Made by a program: the position numbers and the translations under genes. Shown piece after piece: positions 5,929-12,997 of a DNA stretch of 15,812 nucleotides. Source of the stretch: Deltaproteobacteria bacterium (GTDB taxonomy: Bacteria; Myxococcota; Polyangia; Polyangiales; B10-G4); the NCBI GenBank assembly GCA_019312705.1, contig JAFDCW010000017.1:1-15812 (forward strand). The letters are read 5' to 3'. The notes beneath the pieces were generated by a model. It had not been told where the DNA came from. It made no database searches and saw only the letters and a program-made list of their open reading frames with translations. The number at the start of each line of letters is the position of its first letter. The stretch's first letter is position 1.

Positions 5929-8031
5929 ATGACGAATCGCTCACATCACCGCGCTCTCCGCTGGCCCGCCCAGGTCGGCCTGTCCGCCCTGATTTTGCTC
6001 GGGGCGTGCGAAGGCCCCGTGGGCCCCAAGGGAGACCCCGGGGACCCGGCACCGATCCCGGATACCGGCGTCTCGATGGACGCGATGCTCGACAGCGGTC
6101 CCGACGCGGCGCCAGATACGTCCGTCGATGCGGCACCGGATACGGCCGTCGACGCCGGAGAGATCCCCCTCGAACCTGACGGGCTGGTAGGCCGCGTCAC
6201 GGACACCGCGTCGCTGCCCGTCGCCGGCGGGCGAGTGGTGTTGGTCCTGGCTGCCGACGTGGCGGCGATGGCCGCGACGGACATCGATGTCTCCTTGCCG
6301 CCGGCCATGGCGGCAGCCTCGACCGTCGACGAGCCCCTCGAAGATCTCCTCGACGACGCCGCGCGCACCTATTCGGAGGCGACCACGGACGCTGACGGCG
6401 TCTATCGCTTCACCGCTCTCCCGGATGCGGCGGTCTTCGTGGTGTTCGTGCCCGCGGTTGCAGATACCGCCCACCTGCCCGGGGGCACTTACTCCCGGGC
6501 GGCCCAGGTCCGGGCGTCCCTCGTCGGCTCGCGCCTCGATATGCGGGTGAGCGCCAACCAAAGCGCGAGCGCGCGCTACGTTGGTTCGACCGGCTGCGTC
6601 ACCTGCCACGGCCGGCATCGCACCTTCGGCACCGCCCACTCCGTCGGGCTCTCGGTCCCGGGCGTCCGGGGCGCAAACCAGGACACGTCGAAGTGGCCCG
6701 AGTTCGACGCCATGCTCGGTCACTTTGGGGCGACGCTGAACTTCTACGACTGCGATGGGGTCTCCCCCGGGGCCGGTCGGTGCAAGATCAGTGAAACCGC
6801 CCCCCCCGGTCCCGCGGTGATCAGCTTCGTCGCCGACCTCACCCTCAACGCGGCGGTCCCCCCCGGCGGGGCCGGTCGATATGAGGTGACCCTCCGCAAC
6901 CTCCGGAACGCGGGCGCCGCGACCTACGACGTCGAGCTCTCCTACGGCGGGGCTCTGTGGCGCAGCCAACTCCTGGTCAACGTGGCGGGCGCCGATGGGC
7001 GCCCCGTGCGCTATGCCCTTCCGTTCCAATTTCAGCACCAAGGCGACGATGCCCGCACCAACCCCGAGGACTGGGTGTGGCGCGACGTCGGCTCGAGCGA
7101 CTGGTACGACCACGGGGCGGGCATGCTTCGCACGCCGGCCACCGACACGTCTTTCGACGCCCAGTGTGCGGGCTGTCACTTCACCGGTTTCGCCATCGAG
7201 GGAGACGCGACCGACGGCTTCCACGCGTCAGCTGTCGCGAATTCCGACGGCACCTACGACTACGACCGCGATGGACGCCGGGAGCAGATCAACCTCGGCT
7301 GCGAGAGCTGCCACGGCCCCGGCTCCGAGCACCTCGAGGCACCGGTTCGCGGCATGGCCATCGTCTCCCCGGGGCTCCTCACGCCGGGACGCGCCCTCGC
7401 GCTTTGCGGCACCTGTCATTCGAATCCGGCGGGCACCGCCCTGCCCCTCGACAGCGACGGCAACATGCCCCGCCCCGGCCTCCGCCGGTCCGAGCTCATC
7501 GCGAACCACTGGGCCGGGAGCGAAGTGGCCGCGGGTGACCTGCACCCGTCCGGGGATGCTCGGGCCCACCGTCTGCAATATACCGATCACATTCGCTCCA
7601 AGAAGTACCGGAACGAAGATGTTCTGGTCACCTGCTCGGAGTGCCACGACCCCCATGGTCGCGACGACCAGCCTCACGACCTTCAGTTCGCCATCCGGGA
7701 CAACGCCGGGTGCACCGGCTGTCACAGCGACCCGATCTTTAACGCGGACTTGAACATGCACGTCGAGACGGAGACCGGGAACAGCCACAGCAGCGCCGAC
7801 CTCCAGTGCACCCTCTGCCACATGCCGCGCACCGTGGCCGCGGGCTCCCGAGTCGAAGCGCTCTTGGACGAGAACCCGTCGTCGGCCCAGCCCGTTCAGT
7901 ACTACCAAGGTGACCTCGCGACCCATCGCTATCGAACCAGCGGCCTCGGCCGGGCCTCCGAGCAGCCGGCGTCCGCGACTCAAGACTGCGCCTTCTGCCA
8001 CGTGTCGTTTCTCCCGAACCCCCCCCTGTGA
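5929..8031 (+). CDS. Octahaem c-type cytochrome lipoprotein with collagen-like and Asp-rich stalk
   Basis: About 700 residues from the ATG at 5929. This start gives an Arg/His-rich n-region, a hydrophobic core and the lipobox LLGAC (Cys27), so it is a secreted lipoprotein. The frame is open further upstream, but that stretch would ruin the signal peptide. Directly after Cys27 come collagen-like triplets (GPVGPKGDPGDP), then an Asp/Ala/Pro-rich spacer (about 43-80), then a carboxypeptidase-regulatory-like beta domain (about 84-205). Eight CxxCH sites follow, at Cys 223, 413, 458, 493, 569, 595, 627 and 687. The CHxTG...GCESCHGPGSEHL stretch (416-469) is typical of cytochrome c554-like multihaem proteins. 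Between haems 1 and 2 lies a long haem-free beta-rich insert (about 240-405). It is first in the operon and probably a surface-exposed electron-transfer protein or terminal oxidoreductase. Its substrate is unknown. Confidence 0.88.
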   Translation: MTNRSHHRALRWPAQVGLSALILLGACEGPVGPKGDPGDPAPIPDTGVSMDAMLDSGPDAAPDTSVDAAPDTAVDAGEIPLEPDGLVGRVTDTASLPVAGGRVVLVLAADVAAMAATDIDVSLPPAMAAASTVDEPLEDLLDDAARTYSEATTDADGVYRFTALPDAAVFVVFVPAVADTAHLPGGTYSRAAQVRASLVGSRLDMRVSANQSASARYVGSTGCVTCHGRHRTFGTAHSVGLSVPGVRGANQDTSKWPEFDAMLGHFGATLNFYDCDGVSPGAGRCKISETAPPGPAVISFVADLTLNAAVPPGGAGRYEVTLRNLRNAGAATYDVELSYGGALWRSQLLVNVAGADGRPVRYALPFQFQHQGDDARTNPEDWVWRDVGSSDWYDHGAGMLRTPATDTSFDAQCAGCHFTGFAIEGDATDGFHASAVANSDGTYDYDRDGRREQINLGCESCHGPGSEHLEAPVRGMAIVSPGLLTPGRALALCGTCHSNPAGTALPLDSDGNMPRPGLRRSELIANHWAGSEVAAGDLHPSGDARAHRLQYTDHIRSKKYRNEDVLVTCSECHDPHGRDDQPHDLQFAIRDNAGCTGCHSDPIFNADLNMHVETETGNSHSSADLQCTLCHMPRTVAAGSRVEALLDENPSSAQPVQYYQGDLATHRYRTSGLGRASEQPASATQDCAFCHVSFLPNPPL

Positions 8032-8606
8032 TCTTCATGCGCTCGCGCGACATTCATACGCTCATCGTGCTCTCGGTGCTGCTGCCCTCGTCGGCGCTTC
8101 TGGTCGTTGGCGGCTGCAAACACGACGTGAACCCGCTGCGCCCGGAAGCCCGCGAGGTTCAGTCGCCAAACCCGGGCCGGACCATCGAAATCGTATCCCG
8201 CGCCGCCGAGATCCCGGACTACCCCTGCGTCGAGCAGTGCCACGTGGACCGAGAAGCCGATGCAACGCCGAGGCGGCTGACCGAACTGCATACGGACATC
8301 GAGCTCGACCACGCGGAGGTCATGACCTTCTGCGATACGTGCCACTACCTCGACAACATCGACGAGTTTCAACTCATCGACGGGACCCGGGTGCCCTTCG
8401 ACGAGTCCCACCGGGTGTGCGGCCAGTGCCACGGCGAGAAGAACCGCGACTGGTCGCTGGGCATCCACGGCATCTACACCGGCTCCTGGCAGCGTACGGC
8501 CCAAAGGCGGTCGTGCACGGCATGCCACGACCCCCACGCCCCCCTCGAGGGCATCCACTTGATGGCGCTTCCGGTCCCCGCGGATGCCCGAGGAGATGAA
8601 GGCTGA
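8028..8606 (+). CDS. Small tetrahaem c-type cytochrome lipoprotein (three CxxCH plus one CxxxCH)
   Basis: 192 residues from GTG 8028, which overlaps the upstream stop as GTGA. ATG 8037 is an alternative that drops three residues. The signal peptide ends in the lipobox VVGGC (Cys30). Haem sites are CVEQCH (67-72, an unusual CxxxCH), CDTCH (102), CGQCH (131) and CTACH (163). The stretch DWSLGIHGIYTGSW followed by RRSCTACHDPHAP is, from memory, a signature of small cytochromes that sit beside ferredoxin/NrfD pairs. The next two genes are exactly that pair, so this is most likely the periplasmic electron-acceptor subunit of an inner-membrane quinone oxidoreductase, comparable to CbcS of the Geobacter Cbc4 complex. 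Whether the lipoprotein is held in the inner or outer membrane cannot be told. Confidence 0.85.
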   Translation: MIFMRSRDIHTLIVLSVLLPSSALLVVGGCKHDVNPLRPEAREVQSPNPGRTIEIVSRAAEIPDYPCVEQCHVDREADATPRRLTELHTDIELDHAEVMTFCDTCHYLDNIDEFQLIDGTRVPFDESHRVCGQCHGEKNRDWSLGIHGIYTGSWQRTAQRRSCTACHDPHAPLEGIHLMALPVPADARGDEG

Positions 8607-9601
8607 TGCTGAAAGCACTTCGGCGGCGCCTGAACGTGATCGGTGAGCGGACGACTCCCACTGCTCCCGAGGCGTCCGACCAGGGGCCCGAGAGCCCGGC
8701 TCTCGCCGAGGCGATGGGGCGGGTTCAGTTGACCCGTCGGACATTCCTCGAACGCGCGGGCGTGACGGCGGGGGTTACTGCCACGGCGACGGCCACCGGC
8801 TGCGGGGGCCCAGTCTGGGAGGAGTACTTCCAGCAGCACTACAAGCGCCTCAGCGACGAAGACAAGCGGGTGATCTTCGCTCGCCTCGAAGCGAACGTGA
8901 AGGCGCGCCACGGCGTCGACGTGACGATCAGCGATCCCCAGCCCATCGAAGGCGTCGAGTTTGGCTATGCGCTGAACGTATCGACGTGCACCGGATGCCG
9001 GCAGTGCGAGTACGCGTGCGCCGAGGAGAACAACACCTCCCGGGACCCGGAGATGCACTACATCCGGGTCCTCGAGCTCGACCGGACGTTCAACGTCAAT
9101 GACGCCGTGCACGACTACGACGGCGAGGTCCCCCGGGACGGCAAGTTCTACATGCCCGTCCAGTGCCATCACTGCGAAAACGCCCCGTGCGTGACGGCCT
9201 GCCCGGTCAACGCGACCTGGCGCGAGGACGACGGCATCGTCGTCGTCGACTACGACTGGTGCATCGGCTGTCGTTACTGCGAGACGGCGTGCCCCTACGA
9301 CGCCCGGCGCTTCAACTTCAGCGAGCCGAACGTCTCGCCCGCCGACATCAACCCGAACCAGGGTTATCTGTCCAACCGCCTACGCAAGGCCGGCGTCGTC
9401 GAGAAGTGCCACTTCTGCTTGCACCGCGTCCGCGAAGGCCTGAACCCGGCCTGCCTCGAGGCGTGTCCCGTCGGCGCGCGCAAGTTCGGCAACCTCCTCG
9501 ACCCGGACTCGGAGCTTCGCCACATCCTCGAGAACGGGCGCATCTACATTTTCAAGGAGGAGCAAGGCACGCTCCCCCGCTTCTTTTACTACTTCGACTG
9601 A
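8606..9601 (+). CDS. Tat-motif ferredoxin subunit with four [4Fe-4S] clusters (HmcB/DsrO/CbcT type)
   Basis: 331 residues. The start ATG overlaps the previous stop as TGATG, with AAGG and AGGAG upstream. A twin-arginine motif TRRTFLE (43-49) and hydrophobic stretch direct it across the inner membrane. Cys66 (TATGC) might even be lipidated. Four cysteine quartets are complete: 128/131/134/138, 187/190/195/199, 219/222/225/229 and 268/271/283/287. These would carry electrons between the NrfD-type membrane subunit and the cytochrome partner. The family is the periplasmic electron-transfer subunit of quinone-coupled membrane complexes. The 42 residues before the Tat motif are unusually long. An in-frame ATG at 8714 would give a conventional n-region (MGRVQLTRRTF), so the true start is uncertain. 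No molybdopterin catalytic subunit gene is in view. Confidence 0.9.
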   Translation: MLKALRRRLNVIGERTTPTAPEASDQGPESPALAEAMGRVQLTRRTFLERAGVTAGVTATATATGCGGPVWEEYFQQHYKRLSDEDKRVIFARLEANVKARHGVDVTISDPQPIEGVEFGYALNVSTCTGCRQCEYACAEENNTSRDPEMHYIRVLELDRTFNVNDAVHDYDGEVPRDGKFYMPVQCHHCENAPCVTACPVNATWREDDGIVVVDYDWCIGCRYCETACPYDARRFNFSEPNVSPADINPNQGYLSNRLRKAGVVEKCHFCLHRVREGLNPACLEACPVGARKFGNLLDPDSELRHILENGRIYIFKEEQGTLPRFFYYFD

Positions 9602-10875
9602 TGCGACACCTGAAAACAGCGGGCGAGCTTTTCGTCGCCCTCCTGAAACAGTTCGTCAAGGGACCGCCCCTCTACTACGCGTGGATGGGCGCCCTCACGA
9701 TCGTCGTCGCCATCGGCGGGTGGGCCTACTCGATTCAGGTGATCGAGGGCTTCGCGGTCACCAACATGACCGACCACGTGCCCTGGGGCGCCTACATCGC
9801 GAACTTCACCTACGTCGTCGGTCTCATCGACGCCGCGGTCATGCTCATCATCCCGGCCCTGCTCTTCAATCGTGAACACCTCACGCGGCTGATCTATCTG
9901 GGCATGTATCTCGCCCTCGCCGCCGTGGTGATGGCGCTGCTCTTCATCGTCGTGGACATCGGTCATCCCGAGCGTGCGTGGCACCTCCTGCCCGCCTTCG
10001 CCGGCGGCTGGCTGACCATCCCCCACTCGATGCTCGCCTGGGACGTGCTCGCCCTCAATGGCTGGGCGGCCATCAACTTTGCCCTCATCGCGGTATTCTT
10101 CTGGGTGCGCTTCCAGGGCCACGAGATCCACATCCGGCGGTGGCAGGGTTATCTGCTCGCTGCGGCCGCCTGGGCGGTCGTGCTGCACGTCATCACGTCG
10201 TTCCTCTACGTCTGGCTCAGCGCCCGCCCGTTCTGGCACTCGGCGGCCCACGCCCCTCGTTTCCTCTCCTCGGCCTTCGTCGCCGGGCCGAGCTTCTTCG
10301 TCCTCTCGCTCTGGGCCATCAGGCGCTACGCGGGGGTCGACGTGCGCTTCGAGGCCATCGAGACCCTGCGCAAGATCATCGCGATGGCGATGACGGTGAA
10401 CCTCTTCCTGCTGCTCGCCGAGGTGTTCACGGAGCTCTTCTCCACCTCGGTCCACGGTGAGTCGATGGAGTACCTCTTCTTCGGTCTGCACGGGTACACC
10501 CTCCTCGTCCCCTACATGTGGACCGCCCTCGCCCTCAACCTCAGCGCTTTCGTCATTTTCGTGGTGCCGAAGCTAGGGCGCCAGATGCCGCTCTTGCTGC
10601 TCGCCTGCGCCATGGCCGTTGTCGGCGTGTGGATCGAAAAGGGCATGGGCATGGTCATCCCGGGCTTCGTTCCCGGCCCCCTCGGCCAGATCGTCGAGTA
10701 CGAGCCTTCGAAGATCGAGATCGCCGTCAGCGCCGGCGTGTGGGCCTTCGGCCTCGCCTTCTATAGCGCCCTGGTGAAGGTCGGCGTGCCTATCGCCGAG
10801 GGGCGCCTCGTCTCCAAGACCGCCCAAACCGCCCAAACCACCGAGACGGCCGAGACCGCAGCGGAGCCATCGTGA
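9601..10875 (+). CDS. NrfD/HmcC/DsrP-type integral membrane quinone-interacting subunit
   Basis: 424 residues with about ten transmembrane helices, for example those around MGALTIVVAIGGWAYSIQ, LIYLGMYLALAAVVMALLF, WQGYLLAAAAWAVVL and AVSAGVWAFGLAFY. The late motif IEKGMGMVIPGFVPGPLGQI is typical of the DsrP/HmcC branch of the NrfD family, which oxidises or reduces menaquinol at the membrane. The start ATG overlaps the ferredoxin stop as TGATG. The open frame extends upstream to 9163 but is non-coding there. With the ferredoxin and the tetrahaem protein it forms a complete quinone oxidoreductase module. The C-terminus is a short low-complexity Thr/Ala/Gln/Glu tail (TAQTAQTTETAETAAEPS) encoded in part by a tandem 9-base repeat. 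Confidence 0.92.
   Translation: MRHLKTAGELFVALLKQFVKGPPLYYAWMGALTIVVAIGGWAYSIQVIEGFAVTNMTDHVPWGAYIANFTYVVGLIDAAVMLIIPALLFNREHLTRLIYLGMYLALAAVVMALLFIVVDIGHPERAWHLLPAFAGGWLTIPHSMLAWDVLALNGWAAINFALIAVFFWVRFQGHEIHIRRWQGYLLAAAAWAVVLHVITSFLYVWLSARPFWHSAAHAPRFLSSAFVAGPSFFVLSLWAIRRYAGVDVRFEAIETLRKIIAMAMTVNLFLLLAEVFTELFSTSVHGESMEYLFFGLHGYTLLVPYMWTALALNLSAFVIFVVPKLGRQMPLLLLACAMAVVGVWIEKGMGMVIPGFVPGPLGQIVEYEPSKIEIAVSAGVWAFGLAFYSALVKVGVPIAEGRLVSKTAQTAQTTETAETAAEPS
10819..10836 (+). repeat. Tandem 9-base repeat in the NrfD-type gene tail
   Basis: ACCGCCCAA occurs twice in tandem (10819-10827 and 10828-10836), followed by degenerate copies through about 10858. It encodes the TAQTAQ part of the C-terminal tail, which lies outside the membrane domain and probably varies in length between relatives. 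Confidence 0.6.
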
Positions 10876-11480
10876 AGTACGCGACGCTTCTTCTGACTTC
10901 CCTCTTGGTCCTGACCTGGGCCTGCGACGCTCCGGCGCCCGGGACCGGCCGCTCCTCGATGGAGACGGGCTCCCTCGACGTGGACTCTACGGACGGGCCG
11001 GTGGCCGGTGAGCTCGCAGGCGTTGCCCTCGAAGTCCAAGACGTATACTTCCGCGCGTTTCGCCACGAGGGGCAAGAACGTGTCGACCTGGTCTTCGCCG
11101 AAGCGCAGCAGGACGACTGCGGCCTCCCTTTGCCCCGGGATGGGCGCCGGGTCTTCGTGCGCTTCGTCGGGGTGACCGAACTCTCGGAAGGCTCCGTGAC
11201 CATCGATCGGGACGGCGAGGGCGACGTCTCGATGCACTACGAACAGCAGATCGACGGCAAGTGGGTCGGCGTCGGCGTCGGTGTCGGCCGCCTCGAGTTC
11301 GACGAGGTCGCCGGGTCTGCGATTCAGGGGCGTGTGCATCTGTGCTTCGATGACGGCGCCGAGAGCTGCATCGCGGGCGCGTTCACGGCGCGCGCTTGTC
11401 TCAGCCGCCTCGACGGCAAGCTCCCCCGGGAGGGGACCGGCCTCAGCAATCCACCGTCCGCCGACGAGGCTGCCCGGTGA
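10872..11480 (+). CDS. Small secreted probable lipoprotein, no haem motif
   Basis: 202 residues, GTG start overlapping the previous stop as GTGA. The N-terminus MKYATLLLTSLLVLTWAC is a signal peptide ending at Cys18. The lipobox (TWAC) is off-consensus, so lipidation is likely but not certain. After a short Ser/Thr/Gly/Pro-rich linker, a beta-rich domain (about 45-178) contains four Cys (83, 158, 166, 176) that could form two disulphides, and no CxxCH. A Gly/Val repeat WVGVGVGVGR lies at 131-140. I do not recognise the family. Its place inside an overlapping run of electron-transfer genes suggests a structural or assembly partner of one of the cytochromes or of the barrel, which is inference only. 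Confidence 0.75.
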   Translation: MKYATLLLTSLLVLTWACDAPAPGTGRSSMETGSLDVDSTDGPVAGELAGVALEVQDVYFRAFRHEGQERVDLVFAEAQQDDCGLPLPRDGRRVFVRFVGVTELSEGSVTIDRDGEGDVSMHYEQQIDGKWVGVGVGVGRLEFDEVAGSAIQGRVHLCFDDGAESCIAGAFTARACLSRLDGKLPREGTGLSNPPSADEAAR

Positions 11481-12997
11481 AACGTGTGCTCCTCGCTGCG
11501 TTCCTGCTTTTGGCGGGTTGCGAGACCAGAGATGTCGACCAGCGCCCGCCGACCTACGCGGACGAGGTCGGCGTGGTCCTCGTCGATGCATGTGCAGCGT
11601 GCCACGGGCCCGTCTCCCCGGACGCCGACTACGACGTCACCTCTTTTTACGCATCCATCGGCTGTGTGAGTGATGGGCGGGTCGCGGTGCTTCCTGCCGA
11701 CGCCAGCGCCCCGGTCATTGAGGTCCTGTCCCGCGACGACCACGCGGGCCTCGTAGAGCCCGGCGACCTCGCGCTGCTCACCACATGGGTCACGACCGGC
11801 GCGACCGATCAGGGGGGCGCCCAGCACCCGCGGGGCTACATGGACCCACGAGGCGAGTCATTCCATGCATGGGCTCTTCGGGCAGACTCCTGGGATCTGC
11901 TCTACGACCCGACTCTGCCGGGGGCTTGTGGCCAATGCCACGAAGGGTCTCCGACGCGCCCCGAGGACGCCGGCTCTTCCACGGTCATCCCGGATTGTAC
12001 TTCGTGCCACGACGGGCCGGGCGGCGTGCTCGATTGCGTCACCTGCCACGGCAACGGCGCCGACGCCTTCCCACCTCGGGACGTCTGCTACTTCGGCGAC
12101 CGGGCGGGCGAGGGCGGGGCTCATGCGACTCACGACGTCGAGGGCTACGACTGCGCGCAGTGCCACGGCGAGCGCGACGGGCAGGTCGGCCGCGGCGGGC
12201 TCCATGGCAACGGGGCCGTCGAAGTCGAGTTCGGCGAATTCGCTGGCGGCGCCGACAGCTCCTACGACGCCGCGACCGGCGCCTGCACCGTCTACTGCCA
12301 TACCCGGGGCGGCATCATGGAGACGCCTCGGTGGCTTGAGGATACAGGCCCCCTCGATTGCCAGAGCTGTCACCTGAGCCCGCCCGCGGACCACTACGTC
12401 GGGCCTTGCAACATTTGCCACGCGGAGGCCAACGCGGACGGGACGGCCCTCTCGGGCGGGCCCCTGCACCTCAACGGGGTCGTCGACTTCGGCGACGGCA
12501 GCGGCGGCTGCGGCGGGTGCCACGGCGCCGGCGGCGACGATGCTTGGCCCCGAACCCACGCCCACGATGGCCATCGCGAACCGACCGTCACGCTCCAGGT
12601 GCCATGCGAATCCTGCCACCCCGTCCCGATGGAGCTCGACGACCCGGGCCACATGGACGGCATCGTGCAGATCGAGCTCACCGGCCTCGCGGCAGCCCGC
12701 GGCATCGACCCGGTGTACGACGACGCGGCCAGCACCTGTGTCGTCGCCTGCCACGGTGAAGGGCTCGAGGGCGGCACCGTGCCCCTGCCCACGTGGACCG
12801 CCCCCGAAGAGGTCGCGGGTCGCTGCAACGCCTGCCACGGCCTGCCCCCGGCGGCGCCCCATCCCGACTTCGAGGGCTGCGCCTCGACCCTCTGCCACGG
12901 CGGAGAGGTCAGTCACCCGCCTGGTGGGCCGCAAATCACGGAAGCGGGTCGCACGATTCACGTGGACGGCATGATCGACTTCGGGGGCGCACCATGA
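11477..12997 (+). CDS. Multihaem c-type cytochrome lipoprotein with CxxxxCH...CxxCH modules (up to 13 haems)
   Basis: 506 residues from GTG 11477 (GTGA overlap with the preceding stop). This start gives a compact signal peptide with lipobox LLAGC (Cys15). A class-I-like monohaem domain comes first (about 27-115, CAACH at 39). Nine further CxxCH follow at Cys 151, 174, 187, 226, 295, 311, 345, 377 and 450. There are two CxxxCH sites (CTVYCH at 270, CVVACH at 421) and one CxxxxCH (CASTLCH at 468). The recurring pattern of H-x-N/D-G, a hydrophobic strand, YDAATGAC and CxxCH resembles the Geobacter CxxxxCH...CXXCH cytochrome family (TIGR01904). Such proteins are typically outer-membrane or extracellular electron carriers. 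The gene is directly upstream of a predicted outer-membrane barrel, with an ATGA overlap. Confidence 0.87.
   Translation: MKRVLLAAFLLLAGCETRDVDQRPPTYADEVGVVLVDACAACHGPVSPDADYDVTSFYASIGCVSDGRVAVLPADASAPVIEVLSRDDHAGLVEPGDLALLTTWVTTGATDQGGAQHPRGYMDPRGESFHAWALRADSWDLLYDPTLPGACGQCHEGSPTRPEDAGSSTVIPDCTSCHDGPGGVLDCVTCHGNGADAFPPRDVCYFGDRAGEGGAHATHDVEGYDCAQCHGERDGQVGRGGLHGNGAVEVEFGEFAGGADSSYDAATGACTVYCHTRGGIMETPRWLEDTGPLDCQSCHLSPPADHYVGPCNICHAEANADGTALSGGPLHLNGVVDFGDGSGGCGGCHGAGGDDAWPRTHAHDGHREPTVTLQVPCESCHPVPMELDDPGHMDGIVQIELTGLAAARGIDPVYDDAASTCVVACHGEGLEGGTVPLPTWTAPEEVAGRCNACHGLPPAAPHPDFEGCASTLCHGGEVSHPPGGPQITEAGRTIHVDGMIDFGGAP

Noticed and set aside
5941..7224. 427-codon leftward open frame antisense to the octahaem cytochrome.
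   Set aside because: The forward frame has a lipobox and eight haem motifs. The reverse frame is low-complexity Arg/Gly/Val without features.
9163..9600. Upstream extension of the NrfD-type gene.
   Set aside because: It overlaps the ferredoxin in another frame and would destroy the membrane protein N-terminus. ATG 9601 fits the coupling pattern.
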